A DNA stretch of 64,000 nucleotides from Siphonodentalium dalli (GCA_032622095.1 CP136061.1:15812440-15876439); one strand, 5' to 3'; shown: positions 1 through 12,949, counted from the first letter of the stretch. Notes: generated by a model from the letters alone, not told the origin. Program-made: numbers and translations.

Positions 1-123
1 GTGAGCATCACGAATTGAACATCGGTCCCATGATCAACGCTCCGAAAAAAACATTTCATGAGTCTAAAAACTTACTGTCTAAAAACTTACTGGACAAATT
101 TCGAACATCCACTCCTCTCATAC

Positions 124-395
124 ATAGTGTCATATCCAGGGATGAAACTGTTGTAGGTGGGTACAGTACGTTAGTACCAGGGTTTATTAGTCCGAGGGTT
201 CGATAGTCCGATAATAGTGTCATATCCAGGGATAAAACTGTTGTAGATGGGTACAGTACGTTAGTACCAGGGTTTATTAGTCCGATGGTTCGATAGTCCG
301 ACTATAGTGTCATATCCAGGGATGAAACTGTTGTAGGCTGGGTAAAGTAGGTTAGTACCAGGGTTTATTAGTCCGAGGGTTCGATAGTCCGATGG
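124..395. repeat. 90-bp tandem repeat, three copies
   Basis: Three copies of a 90-bp unit begin near 126, 216 and 306, each carrying the same block agtgtcatatccagggat and ending in a 'gttcgatagtccga' motif. The copies differ by only a few bases. They run directly into a shorter 15-16 bp array made of that terminal motif. No coding function is apparent. Confidence 0.85.
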
Positions 396-602
396 TTTGA
401 TAGTCCGATGGTTCGATAGTCCGAGGGTAGTCCGATGGTTTAATAGTCCAATGGTTCGACATTACGACGGTTCATTAGTCCGATGGTTCGATAGTAAGAC
501 GGTTCAGTCCGAGGGTTCGATAGTCAGAGGGTTCAATACTCCGAAGGTTCGATAGTCCGACCGTTCAGTCCGAGCATTCGATAGTCCGACGGTTCAGTAG
601 TA
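385..602. repeat. 15-16 bp minisatellite
   Basis: Degenerate tandem copies of ggttcgatagtccgac occupy this stretch, with single-base changes and short deletions. The motif is the tail of the 90-bp units just upstream, so the short array probably grew out of the longer one by slippage or unequal exchange. Confidence 0.8.
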
Positions 603-1394
603 CAACGTGGAATTATTTTTGGTTGTCTGTGCAATCGTTACTTGTACCTATTACAGTTTTGCCTATTTGCTTTCTCATAAGATAGTTTCATTTAGCGCGA
701 AAATATTGAACAATAATCAGGCACATGAAACGCGGATGCAACATGGGGACAGGAACGCTGGTGTCATACTGGATACGTGATACAAAATTGAAATATCATA
801 AGTATTTATGTTCGTACATAGATATATTGAATGATTGATTGATTTGGGGTTTAATGTAACTTTGAGCAACTAAGGCCATATCACGACATAGCCAGTTTTA
901 GTGGTGGATGAAATCCGACACACTTTAGGCTAATCTAACAGTTATTTCAATGGCTAATAATCTCGTCGACCAAGTGCGGCAAACCGCCGGCCATCGGCGA
1001 GTAACTGGCAACTCCACCAGATAACGAATTCGAGTCGGGCGAAACATCATGGAGTTGTACCGCTAACCGATTGACCCACCGAGGCCCCCTACACGCATAC
1101 ACACAATGCCCTCGGACTATTTAACCATCAGACTAACGCACTGTCTCCGATCTGGAGCCGGCGCTAAAGGATGTCCATGTGTAACAATGTGCACATGTTA
1201 AGATCCATGCATGCCGTTGGGAAGAAGTCAAGGGTTCGGCAAAATTCTTGGACAAATTCAAACTATGAACCTACTCGATCCCTCTCCGTATTGCTTGTAA
1301 AGGTAATGAAGATTAAATAGTAGTCGACCAAAGCTTTTTTTATGATTATGATATTTATATTCAACTTGCAATAACATTGATCTTATCTTATCTT
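603..1394. other. no recognisable gene
   Basis: About 790 bases of unremarkable AT-rich sequence. No reading frame, tRNA-like fold or clear repeat was found by eye. Confidence 0.5.
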
Positions 1395-1705
1395 TTTTTA
1401 TTTGATTCGAGTCGAGGAACCCACACATGAAAGCTCAAAGTTATTAGATATCGATTTTTGTGTTAATTTTCACCACCTGTATTATTTAGCGTCCGGCAAA
1501 AATTCGACGAGCCGACCGACATACTCTCGATATACCAAATTGCGTTGAACAAAATATTGATATATAACACGTTTTGGGAAATGTTATACTATAGTCGACT
1601 GTTGTTAGAATTATGTTTTGGTAATTAATCGATTCTGATAATTGAAGCGTCTTTTGAAGAAATGCTTCTTTTTTTTTGAATTTGATGATAGGGGGACCAT
1701 CCAAC
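1395..1705 (-). repeat. dispersed repeat, copy A (inverted relative to 24.0-24.3 kb)
   Basis: The reverse complement of this stretch aligns with 24,015-24,310. Shared blocks include a segment around gattctgataa, a 'gagagtacatgtcggtcggc'-like block and 'gtgggttcctc-actc-aatcaaat' at the far end, with a few indels. It is an interspersed repeat of roughly 300 bp whose class I cannot name; no terminal repeats or poly-A tail were identified. Confidence 0.7.
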
Positions 1706-2544
1706 CGGATTGTGTACCTTTAATATAAAGATTACGTTTTATTCACAAGGCGACTTATGTTGTAAACTACAACCTTGCACATACATCCTGTACTGTGGTA
1801 ACACGCAAGTTTTAACTTGATCAAAGAGAGATAACACTAAATATATCCGCTTGTTATGTGAATCCATACCAGGAATGGTACACATAATGCCGGCGTCCGG
1901 ATCAACCACCCGTCATTCATTGCACATAAAATATGAACACGATCCGACACAAAAATACTTCAGTTATTGCATCGGTTAGAATATGTCTATTGGCGGATGG
2001 AAGGTATCAGTACTTAATGAACTGATAAACTGATCTACACCAACAACTATACAGATGAGGGGTGTGTCATTATAAACAGGACATTTTATATAGGATGCGA
2101 TAACTCATTAACGTTTTGTCGGATCGTGCTCGTATTTTATGGGCAGGTTTATGATGACACAACCTCACCTGTATAATTTTGGTATCGATTGCCAATTACT
2201 GCTCTGGTGGCCTAACTATACAGCGTGTTACTTTTGTAAATTTACATATATTTACAGTTAATATTACATGTAAGAGCCATTCATTTATGATATCCATTAA
2301 GTGGCATAACGGTGAACATTTGAGTAAATCGTCAATATCTCTAGGGAACACTGTTACATTTTGATCGCAACTGTACCCAGCAAGACTTATCTGGCGACTC
2401 CAACATTTTCAAAATACATATCAGAGTCATACTTGATATGTGTGCCCATATTTCAACTCGCACAATCCGTGATGAGGATAATTATGACAGTTAATAGTTT
2501 TTTCTTAACAGGAAACGCTCTTTAAATTCTCAAAACCGTACAAA

Positions 2545-3215
2545 AACATTTTCCCACTAAAATTTCAACTGGACACAGGTAGACTCTGAAAGTAGAGAAG
2601 ACCTGCTATTGATATAAAAACCGTTCTTATGTCGTGTTTAACATTAAAGAAATTGCGCGACCATATTTTTTCGTCGGTTGGATTAGCTGATCTGCGATAT
2701 CTTTACCAAAATTTGATTTATCGGAGTTCTGTTTGTGGAATGTGATCAATATATTCTTGTAGATTGTTCACGTGTGTGTATCTGTGATATAGCTGATTTC
2801 AAGAATGTACAATATCTTAATATCTTAAAATTGAAATTGCAGTCATAAATACAATTTGATGATTTTATGATACAAATTCACATTAAGATGTGCAATTATG
2901 CATTTTGTGGCAACATCTCTCCCTGCATTTCAATCAGGAACAAAGAAAGGCACTTACCGAACTAGCTATGCGTTATAACATGTCATCGTATTACCAGGTG
3001 ACCTAGCCATGCGTAATAACATGTCAACGTATTACTAGGTGAACGGAAAACAATTAAAGGGGTCCACAAATAAACGTCTCACAAAAATATTGTTGCACTT
3101 AAATTTATAGCTGTAATCAGGTAGATTCTAAAAACAGACACACTGGATGTATAAAAACCGTTCTCACATCGCTCTTAACATTCCTAAAACGCGCAACCAT
3201 TTATCTCGACATAAG
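2545..3215. repeat. pair of ~120-bp direct repeats
   Basis: Two diverged direct copies lie at about 2,545-2,675 and 3,090-3,215. Both contain 'aggtaga-tct', then 'tataaaaaccgttct', then a block ending in gcgc-accat. A second small direct repeat (acctagccatgcgtaataac type) lies between them. No gene is seen from 1,706 to 3,390. Confidence 0.6.
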
Positions 3216-3394
3216 GACTCAGACTAATGTGTGTTCTCAGTAAAACGAGTTGTACTATTAACTTCTCCCGGAGGGACTTTGTTGGTGGTTCCAGCTTGCT
3301 TGGTTGTAAACAATTATGTAGTATTTTCGCATGCTATAAGATCAAATTGCCGGTTGAATTATAATAAATAGAGTATGCCTTGTCACTGACTACG

Positions 3395-3430
3395 TGGGTA
3401 TAGTGCCAAGTGGGGTGGCTATAGTTCACC

Positions 3431-3517
<87 letters not shown>

Positions 3518-4048
3518 CGCGAAGCGCCCGGGATGGTCGAAAAGTTCGAGTGATCTTCTCCTTCACCCCACGTTCACCCCGATTCGCGTCGCCAACCCTA
3601 TATACTGGACACTCCAGGCCGTGCTCTATCTATTATACATATTACCTCATACCAAACATCGCTCTATCTATTATAAATATTACCTCATACCAAACATCGC
3701 GCATTGTGATTTGTCGGGAGCCGTATCCTATATGATATAATGTCGTGCTAAATTTAGACACAACTAAACCAAACTCGTTTGCAGAAATAAGTGAATAGAG
3801 ACAATATTGAGCATGCTAAACGTTCGTTCGCGTACCCACCCCACTGGGCACTATTAGATAAATATTGCACGGCTTGGACAGAGGACCAATAGTTTGGCAT
3901 AGACAAACCGTGCAATATTTATTATAAAGATAGTATACAATGTTGTGTACATTATGTGTTTTTCTTGTACTCGCCCAGGTTGTGGTGAAAAGACGTATTG
4001 TACTCGACACGAGTACAAGAAAAACACACGCTGTACACAACATTGTAT
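3395..4048. repeat. cluster of three inverted repeats (foldback-like)
   Basis: Three inverted repeats are stacked here. Outer arms at about 3,400-3,418 and 3,838-3,856 share atagtgcc(a/c)agtggggtgg. A second pair, 3,858-3,873 and 3,907-3,922, is ataaatattgcacgg against its complement. A third, longer pair at 3,935-3,973 and 4,010-4,048 is almost perfect over about 38 bp. The cluster may be a foldback element or a pile of small MITEs; no TSD was found. Confidence 0.6.
3433..3508. repeat. (GA)n microsatellite
   Basis: An uninterrupted GA dinucleotide run of about 76 bases. The open frame through it (alternating Arg-Glu) is a translation artefact. Confidence 0.95.
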
Positions 4049-4710
4049 AATAACATTTTTGTTATCCATCTGTATGCTTATGCAAATTTTGGGAATAAAA
4101 CTTTTATGGTTATTTTTGGTATTTGTCGGCACTTGATTCTCTATAAAAGCCTGTATTCGATCATCAGAAAGCATTATTTGGAACAGTAAACGCTGAAGTG
4201 AAAAAAATCAATGCGGAAGTGAAACGTCGGCTAAATCAACTAGATTATTGAGTCCAATATGACTTTCGGGAATCCAATATGACTTTTTCCCGGATTATCA
4301 TGTGACGGCTTTTGCCCAATCAGAAATAGTGTTAGTTAAGGGGTGGATAATAATGTATTATATCGGACATTCTTCATGCTGTCCCAGATCTCATATTTAA
4401 TTAATTTCCTTCTCTTTGATGAAAGATTTTTGTTGTTCTTCAAATCCTCTTCAAAAAAGTTAAATAAATTGTCTTGCTTCTAACTGCAAATCTTAAATCT
4501 TCATCTTCATGAGGCATTGTTGCCATTTTGACTTATTTCGAAAGCAATGGAAAGCAGGCATCAAACAATGGCGTCAGATCAAAACAATACATTTTTTATT
4601 ACCAAACAGACTTGAAGATTCGTTTAGAAAACTTACACATGATACATCGTCACATGGGAAAACATCACACATAACATAAATAATTTGCTTACGAGCATGT
4701 ATGGTGCTCT

Positions 4711-6851
4711 GGGGCCTGTTTCATGAAGCAAGGTCATAAGATTATCTTAAGATGGACTTAATCTAAGATCTAAGGTGGATCTTATGATGTAACTTTTCCG
4801 TTTCAAGAACGCGTTTCACAAAACAAGATTAAGTCCTACTTAAGTAGTAAGTTAAGTTCCCGCTCATTTAGACTGGTTATCGACAATTTTCTACAGTCCG
4901 GAACAAAAAAATGTGGGCTTGTGCAATCTTTATGTACGGCATTGAGAGGTTATCGAGGAAAAGCCGAGTCCGGGTTGACATTATTGTGTGACAGGGATGC
5001 TGGATAGCGGCTGGGGTGTGGGTGGACGAATCAGCGCATGTATCTTAGAGTCTATAGTCAGTGGCCTTATATTCGCATATGGATCTTAGACTTGTATGAG
5101 TTCCACGATGTGAATTCGAACGAGCTTTGTGTTTACTGACGAGTGGCGGTGTCAGAAATAAGACAATATAATTATATGGATCGATGCATGACTGCGACCA
5201 TGCATTCACACCGAGTTAATCCACTGAGAGCAATGATCAGGCGGCGATTTTTTTATGTGAGCCGACATAACTCGTGTATTATCGACAACCGCTCTCTACG
5301 TGTAGCAATAATCAAAATAAATCGGCGATGTCATCAGGACACACATAGGTCATTTTTCGATTCAAAGGGAAATGAAAAATATTTGTTAGAGTAACTTTTT
5401 AAAATTATTTTTATGCAGATGTTTTATGCGGTTGTCATACCATGGATATATATATAACTACGTTTTCATTAACACACTCGTATTAAGGGGTGTCATCGTT
5501 ACGGGTGTGTATATCATATATACAGTATGCTGTACAACGGTCATCCCACCCCTGCAAAAAAAAAAATGACAAAAATTTGTACAGCCTTGAAAATCACGAC
5601 ATATGGGCGTGGACATAAACTCAATAAAAATAATATTCTCTATAGAATATTGTCACTATTTATAAAACATATTTTGATAAAGAGCGTTTGTGTTACCTTT
5701 CCTATATGACATATCTGCTTTGTAAACAGCCGACGGAAATTTGGAAAGAGGAAATAATCAATACATTAATTGATCTCATTTTACCCCATCTCCCCACACA
5801 CATATGAAATAACATAGAGGAGATTGTGAGCTTTGTGCTAGGCCATAATTCTTATCAAAAGTTTAATTCGTGGGTAATACAATTTTATAATATATATTAT
5901 ATATATGTCACATACACAGCTGATAATTGACTATATCCTACATTCGACGAGGCTCGGGGTGGCTAGTTGGTCTCTGTAGCGGGGGGTAGATCGTGCAATT
6001 TCCAACTGCACCCGCCCCTTAATTGAACCGGGCCAAACTTCCATGTTCGCGAAATGCCATGTCCACCCCACCCGTTGGATTTAAACTTTCCAATTGGTAT
6101 CTCAAATATTCCAACAGTTAGAAATTTCTAACCTGACGCCCCTAAAGTTGGTGATTTTCGGTTGCTGCTGTTTGTCTAAAACAACACATTCCTTTACTAG
6201 TTAGAAATTCAAACAATTGAAACCTATATATAGTGTACGATTAATGTTGTTGTCAGGCATGAAATTTCCAATTGCTAAACATTTTTACCAAAGTGTGTGT
6301 GTGGGGGGGGGGGGGTAGACAAAACACAAGCCCCATTCGCCACGTCCCTGGTGATAAGCCTGTGCTCTGATTTGTTTTTACCAAACTAACCATATGGTTA
6401 TACGGTGGGGGGGGGGGGGGGGGTTGCCATCTCCAAACTTTGGTTTTGGAAAGTTTGAGGTACCAGTTGGAATGTTTAAACCCAAAGAGAATTTGGTGTT
6501 GTTTAAGGCCCCGGGTGTACTTGGACATTTCGAGGCGAACACCCCCTCTCACTCTGTAGCCACGACCCTGTATACCAGACGACGAATTGCCCACCCAGAC
6601 AATGTACAGATATCTCCGTAATTGCAAAATAACATAGGCCGCCATACTTGTGATCGATATGCCACTTATCACGTGGGTCTTAACTTTCAGATTATCTTAT
6701 GACACCTCACAGCAGTCTTAAAGTTAAGACCAAAGTTAAGACCATCTTAAGTTAAGACCTTGTTCGTGAAACGCACTTATGACTGAAGTTTGAACTTATG
6801 ACCATCTTAAGTCCTAACTATGTCATAAGTTGATTTCATGAAACAGGGCCC
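4711..6851. mobile_element. ~2.1-kb DNA transposon or non-autonomous derivative with TIRs
   Basis: The ends are inverted copies of gg(g)cctgtttcatgaa (about 4,713-4,729 and 6,835-6,851). Both subterminal regions (4,730-4,860 and 6,675-6,830) are rich in repeated cttaag/aagatggtctta blocks in inverted orientation, which is typical of many animal cut-and-paste elements. No transposase reading frame is visible inside, so it is probably non-autonomous. A clean TSD could not be read. Two G-tracts (6,304-6,316 and 6,406-6,422) lie inside. Confidence 0.65.
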
Positions 6852-7590
6852 TGGTTGTCGATTACAAAGACATTTCGGACAAACAAATGCTGAACTTTTG
6901 CAGCGAGGCGGAGATGAGTTTCAACTGACCACCCGGAATAGCGGATATGCTAAAACTAGATGTCTGGATTTCCCAAGCGATAGTAGGTGTACTAAATTCA
7001 GGAAGCCCACTATCCTGTTGTGTACGAAACTGTCGGTAATAGTGAATGTCAAGCAACCAACCACAAGCGTGGATTAGGCTTAGATAGAAACGTGAGATAA
7101 AATATACCCGCGTAGTAAACGACAATACATGCTCTATTTGCACATTTCGTGTATCATTGGTGACTTAAGAAACCTCTGTGGAATGATGTATTAACTTACA
7201 ACACAGCTGCCGAATTACTAAATAATATTTTCCGCTGGGCACAGATAATTATACATTATGTTATGATTGACGAGCAAAGTTAAACTGTTTAAGTCTGAGT
7301 TTAAATTTGTTTGCCGAAAGCCTTATCTACGATTGCGCACTCTTAACCATGCAATATACCTCTGGTCTCATGATAATAGAACGATCATTCCGAACATGTA
7401 TCAAGGGTATACTATCACTACTGAAAAGTACCAGACAGTCCCTCGAATTTCTTTGATTGATGCCAGTTGAACAGGAAATTTATTCTAGAAAATTGTGCTT
7501 TCTTGGAAACCTTATCCATTTACTACTTCACATAAACCACTCCCCAGATTCGTTTACACTAAGTCGGCAATTATCAGACATAGACATTTA

Positions 7591-7792
7591 TTCTACTTTA
7601 TGAATATAAATAAATAACCGTCCACACTATGTATAAATATAGTATATATACATATGTACTATTTTTACCATCGAAACTTAAATTTCATTTTCTTACACAC
7701 ACTAACTTTACCCTGCAGGATGTTTTACAAGAGAATAGCTTGAATACCTAACATTCTACTTTATGAATATAAATAAATAACCGTCCACACTA
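7591..7792. repeat. 39-bp perfect direct repeat, 163 bp apart
   Basis: The 39-bp block starting ttctactttatgaatataaa occurs at 7,591-7,629 and again at 7,754-7,792. Otherwise 6,852-8,030 holds nothing recognisable. This lies in the region downstream of the minus-strand LRR gene. Confidence 0.8.
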
Positions 7793-8036
7793 TTTTATTT
7801 TCCGCTCGTACTACAATGGTACAATGTTAACTGGCTGCGTGCGACATATCATCAAACCACTGTAGTAATGCTGTGTGCACTGCCACTATAGTACTATATT
7901 TGTAACATTTATGTAGTTATATACCACAATGTTTTGTTTATAATCTTATATTTTGCATGTAACTACTCGAACTAATGTATATATATACTGTCATGTGATG
8001 GAAGTTAATACACAATTGTCTCTCCATTACTAATTT

Positions 8037-8205
8037 GTCAGATGCTACTATATATTAGCGCTCTCATTGGTCTCACCGGGTGCCCTCTGTTACTATAAGC
8101 GTTTCCATTGGCCTGTCGTGGTGTCAGCTATTACTATAGGCGTTCTCGTTGGTCTAAACGTGTGTCAAGTTTTACTACAATCGTTCTTATTGGTCTGTAC
8201 GGGTG
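8037..8205. repeat. ~45-bp degenerate tandem repeat overlapping the LRR gene 3' end
   Basis: About four degenerate copies of a unit containing gcgttctc-ttggtct and ttactata lie in tandem. The last copy overlaps the final codons of the LRR gene, so the end of that protein's cytoplasmic tail is encoded by repeat sequence. Confidence 0.65.
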
Positions 8206-9895
8206 TGACCTTCACTGCTTTGTTTCTGTGGAAAACGAACCAAATCTCGGCGATCGCGAGGAGCGCACCAATACACGAGCAACCGACAATTAACCATATA
8301 TATCTCCCGCATCCTGGATTATTTTCTTCAACGAAAACGTTAGAACCAAGCTCATCAGTCGGGTCGGCGCTATGCAGCATTACTCGTGTTGTTGTTGTTA
8401 TCGTCGTCCTGATTGCTTTCGTCATCGGTTTCGTTGTTGCCGTTGTTGTTATCACCGTTGTTGTTGTTGCTGTTGTGGTTGTTGTCGTCGTTGGTGTTGT
8501 CGTTGTTGTCGACATGGTTGTAGGCGTTGTTGTTGCTATAGTGGTTGTTGTCGTCATCGTCGCTGTTGTCGTCGTGGTTGTTGTCGTCGGAACATTTGTT
8601 GTTGTTGTTGTCAACGTTCTCGTCGATGTCGTTGTTGTCGTCTTTGTTGTTGTCGATGTCATTGTCGACACACATGTACTGTTTACAGCACGGGCAAACT
8701 CTTGTAAAGAAATGCTAACTTTTCCGGACGGTGAAGCGCATGCTGGATCCGAGGAAAAGCTCCGCTGTTTATATTTCCAGGTATTTTTCCCAACGCTCAT
8801 AATAAAATCTCCGAGCCATTTTAAGTCACAGTCGCAATGCCATGGATTATTGCCAATATATATATGATCAGAAGCCATGAAAAGCTGTAACATTGGTGAT
8901 GGAAGCAGTCTTATTTTGTTGTACTCCAAATTGGCACCAACAATTTGGGCGGACTTAAAAGCGTCTACCTCGACTTGTGATATCTGACATCGTGATAAAT
9001 CTAACTCTGTGAGATTGAATCCTTCGAAGTCTCCGTTGTGTAACCGTGCGATCGGATTTTGTTTCAGTTTGATCTTTCTAATGGTTGAGCGGCACACTCT
9101 CAACGCTTCGGCAGGAATCAAATTAAGATTATTGTGTGAAATATCAATTTCTCTCAAATCTGTTCCTTTGAATGATGAGTCAGCTATTTTCTGGATTTGG
9201 TTGTTAGCTAGATCAAGAACAGATAGCTTAGTAAGACTCTGTAAACACGAATCGATGGAAACAATATGGTTATGTGCCATGTGTATCTCAACCAAAAGCG
9301 GCACGTGATCAAACGACTGCCTCGATATGAAACTGATTTTATTTCGTGAGAGGTCAAGGACGTTGAGTTGTCCGAGTCCGCTGAATATTGAGGAATTTAA
9401 ATCAGTGATGTGGTTCCCATTGAGAGAAAGAATCTGCAGCCGACCTAAATCCGAGAACACGTCTGGTGGTATTGTTTCTATATTATTGCTCTCTAACTTT
9501 AGTGATGTCAGCGATGGGAGAGAGCGGAATGCATCAGGGACGCTAGAAAAGTTGTTTAAGCTAACGTCGAGGTATTCCAGGTTTGTATGACCAATAAAAG
9601 CATCCCGAAGAACACACGTGATCTTGCATCCGAATAGCCTCAGTGAAATTAGATGCGTAAATCGACTAAGGTGTATTGGTGATAGGATACCTCCTGGAAT
9701 ACAGTCCGTCTTAAGAGTTAGATTGTGTACTGTCACAGGCACACTGGAGGGACCGATTCCGTTACATTCAGCCGCGATAACTTCACCATTCAACGAATGG
9801 CACACATGACACTGCGTCGGACACGTTTGGTTCATAACAGGGTTTACAAGAAATAGAACAACGATCAATAACAACGCGTAAACGTCCCTTCGCAT
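8165..9895 (-). CDS. single-exon LRR transmembrane protein with mucin-like stalk
   Basis: This predicts a type I membrane protein of 576 residues. The frame is open to 10,045, but I prefer the ATG at 9,895, because it is followed at once by a signal peptide (basic MRRD, then a hydrophobic run ending near MNQ). An LRR N-cap with paired cysteines (CPTQCHVC) comes next, then about ten 23-25-residue LxxLxLxxN repeats and an LRR C-cap (NPWHCDCDLKWL plus later cysteines). A stalk of roughly 125 residues made almost only of Thr with some Ala, Pro and Met follows, probably heavily O-glycosylated. One transmembrane helix (YIWLIVGCSCIGALLAIAEI) and a short tail of about 20 residues finish it. There is no TIR or kinase domain, so it is not a Toll receptor. 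It resembles invertebrate LRR-only surface receptors (adhesion or pattern recognition). No introns are seen. Ligand unknown. Confidence 0.85.
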   Translation of the reverse strand: MRRDVYALLLIVVLFLVNPVMNQTCPTQCHVCHSLNGEVIAAECNGIGPSSVPVTVHNLTLKTDCIPGGILSPIHLSRFTHLISLRLFGCKITCVLRDAFIGHTNLEYLDVSLNNFSSVPDAFRSLPSLTSLKLESNNIETIPPDVFSDLGRLQILSLNGNHITDLNSSIFSGLGQLNVLDLSRNKISFISRQSFDHVPLLVEIHMAHNHIVSIDSCLQSLTKLSVLDLANNQIQKIADSSFKGTDLREIDISHNNLNLIPAEALRVCRSTIRKIKLKQNPIARLHNGDFEGFNLTELDLSRCQISQVEVDAFKSAQIVGANLEYNKIRLLPSPMLQLFMASDHIYIGNNPWHCDCDLKWLGDFIMSVGKNTWKYKQRSFSSDPACASPSGKVSISLQEFARAVNSTCVSTMTSTTTKTTTTTSTRTLTTTTTNVPTTTTTTTTATMTTTTTIATTTPTTMSTTTTTPTTTTTTTATTTTVITTTATTKPMTKAIRTTITTTTRVMLHSADPTDELGSNVFVEENNPGCGRYIWLIVGCSCIGALLAIAEIWFVFHRNKAVKVTPVQTNKNDCSKT

Positions 9896-10045
9896 AGCAA
9901 TGATGAAATTATAAGGAAATTCCATTTCCGTTTTGTCAAGACATATGCTGGTCATGTAAAAACAATCCCATTTCCTTTTCACGCTGTCCGTGTTTAAACC
10001 GTGTTTAGTATGGTTCGATTCATGATCGCGATATACAATAAGCAT

Positions 10046-12945
10046 TGATGTCCCGAAATCGCTATCAATAATTATGGGCAGACACTACTTATCAACCAGA
10101 TATCAAACCTCATTGCAACAAAATATTTGTGTACTCATTCTCAACTCTAAATAGATAAGACTTACTAACGGGTCGATATATTTTCTGAGATGTTTACAAT
10201 CTGGCAATTACGCAGATAAAACACCAAGCAAATTCGTCTCTAAACATCTGCATACCTGGGGCGGTATTCACCAACTGAATTTATTTTATAAACCAGGTAG
10301 TTTATTTGATAACGGCTGAATGCTAGCGCTTACGCCACCCTCATTCACTGTGACCAGCTGTCAGCAACAAGAAAACCATAGTCAGAAATGGTAACGCCAC
10401 CAAGATCATATTATTAGCCATAAATATAAATTATAATATAATTATAATATAAAATGTTAAATAACATCTAATACATATTCATCTTATTTACAACTTTAAG
10501 GAGTCCTTCTGGCACACGAGAATATTTATCGCCGTTTGATTTGCACCAATTGAACTCGGCGCATATATAATTGATATAACAGACCTCTATTATGATGATC
10601 GTGTCATTATTTGTTTAAAATACGTATCAATTGACATTATACGCACCCGTTCCCTCATTAAAATCTACATATATCGCCCATTTTAGGGAACCTCCGCGAA
10701 TTCGGGGATTTCCGCAAAGTGACCTCCGCAAATAGGGCCCTACTGCAAATCGTCGCACCCAATGCAATTTGTAAACAAATACGATTGACATGCGTTTTGA
10801 CGAGGTGAGCATTAATTAAATGAAAGAAGCAATGCTACATAATCTATTTGTCATGGACTCAGCCAGTGTGCCATATATCTGTGTCAACTAAGGTAGCTTT
10901 GCGTGGTAAAAGTGAAAAGTGAAAGTGGAAATTCGGAAAATCCTATTGAAAATGAAAGTAGCCTACACTTTTGGGAATTCCGCGGCAGATTCAGAGAATC
11001 TATACTATTGAAAGTGAATGTACGATTCCTAGAATTCTATCAGATATCGCGACTCTGCTCGTTTTCGTGATAATAGGTTATATATAGGGCCTATGTGACC
11101 ACGAAGACGAGTCCAGTCACGATACATCCATCGGTACAAACACATTGTGTATACGATACAATTTTGACTTGATGACCAGAAAATAAAAAATAGCGGTTAC
11201 TCCAACAGAACAGGCATGCGCACTCCAATTAAAATTACCCATAATTCACTTCACTACATCAGGGGCTCCCAATGGGTTATACATTATTCTCAGGCTATCA
11301 GATTATTTAATTTTCAAAAACATATAATTACACCGGTGACTTTAGGTTTACAATTTACAGAGTCAAATATAGTTACTTTTGCCAGTTTTGAAATGCAAGC
11401 GCGGCTAAGTAATAGTCGGTTAAAACGGGGGGGGGGGGGGGGTAATACAAAATTTGCAGGAAGGAATACCGAGGTGGGTTGGTGGTCCGAACGGTTAAAA
11501 AATACAGATTTTACAACCTCCTGCAATTTTGTTTTACTAAAGACCTTTGGTGCCCATATTTGACATTTGTAACAGTTTAAATCATACGCTAACTGTAAAA
11601 CACCATATTTATGTTACTGGGACCTCATATGGGCCTTAGTGGAGATATTTTTATCTATGGAATATTTCATTGAGGGCGAGGTGAAAAACTTCCTTCTCGA
11701 CATTTGGAAAGAAGCTGAGAATTGTAAAACTGAAATCAATAAACTTGACCTGATGTAACTAAGACATAATGCTAGCAATGGCTAGACAATAACTATCAGT
11801 GCATCAAGCCAATCAGTGAATTATCTGCATGTCGAACAACTCAAATGATATGTTACTCTCACACAACATCTAAAGTATCCAACTCTGCCACAGTGACTGC
11901 TTGTCATTTAGTATAATAGATAGAAGTTGTTGCAGTAAACTAACACAAGTGGTATGGAATAATTCCAGATAATGTGCTGGTTGACGGAAAAATCGAGAAA
12001 ATAGTTCGTAATTATGGGATTATTGGTATCCATGCACAGTGATCTAGGTTTGCAGATATCAGCAATTTATAACAATAATATTTCCAATTAGAGCCTATTA
12101 GATATCATCTCTATGTATTTATTTTCAAAATATGCCAACTCTAGTTGAATTGGAGCTTAAAAGCTGATATCTCAACAGTGACTCGAAGGTCAGTTCACTG
12201 TCCTGTAATGTTATCAGCTTAACGTGTATTACAGCAAAATAGTCAAAGCACAGGTTATGTTCTCGTAAATAGCTTGCAGGTGAAAAGGACATATCATGAT
12301 ATCACTGTATATGTGGAGCATATGCTTGGATATGTATCAATTGGATGTATATACATTATACTAGTATTTTATGTGCACATATCAGCTTCTGATGTGTTAC
12401 TGTATTTGTCCAATATATGATTGCATTAGAATTTCCATTTAGCAGCCTGGAATTTGACCACCCAGGTAGACCTATCATCACACATTGACATTAAACTCCA
12501 ATCCATGTATGTGGTAGACAAATGCATATCAGCCAGTATTTGAACAAAATCTTCATATTTGCCTGTATTAACCATTCCTGTCAAATAAAACTTCTTCTGA
12601 ACAGGTTAATCTGTCATTTAAACTAAAGGCGAGATATTTCCCATATTGTGCTATAGGTAGGTTGTTTATGTGGTGTTAGACCATAATTAGTTAAATTTGG
12701 GAGGGGATGTGTAAACAATTGGAAGTAAGCAAATATATTTGCAGGTTTGGTTTGATGAGTCCCCGAAAATGCCAAATGCACAAAAAAACTGCATACCTTC
12801 GTACATACTTTTTACTACTTCCTGGTTAAAATCTTTTTATTTTATATCCAACTTTAAATAAAATGTATCTTATTAGATGTATTTTATGCCAGCATTGAAA
12901 CACAACTGTTTTGCTAATTGCTAAATACCATAACACAACACACAC
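10046..12945. other. no recognisable gene
   Basis: About 2.9 kb of AT-rich sequence lies upstream of the LRR gene and beyond. It holds an AT palindrome at about 10,425-10,455 and a G-tract at 11,427-11,441. No coding exon, RNA gene or bounded repeat could be supported. The LRR promoter should lie just above 9,895, but I cannot point to a TATA box. Confidence 0.5.
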
Positions 12946-12949
12946 CAAC

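Noticed and set aside
3394-3735. Arg-Glu repeat protein
   Set aside because: Translation of the GA microsatellite.
5143-5709. Short frames inside the 4.7-6.9 kb transposon as a transposase
   Set aside because: Under 90 codons, no DDE or zinc motifs, no coding character.
8067-8867. 266-codon Val-rich plus-strand open frame
   Set aside because: Antisense of the LRR gene's Thr-codon stalk; open only because of the codon repeat.
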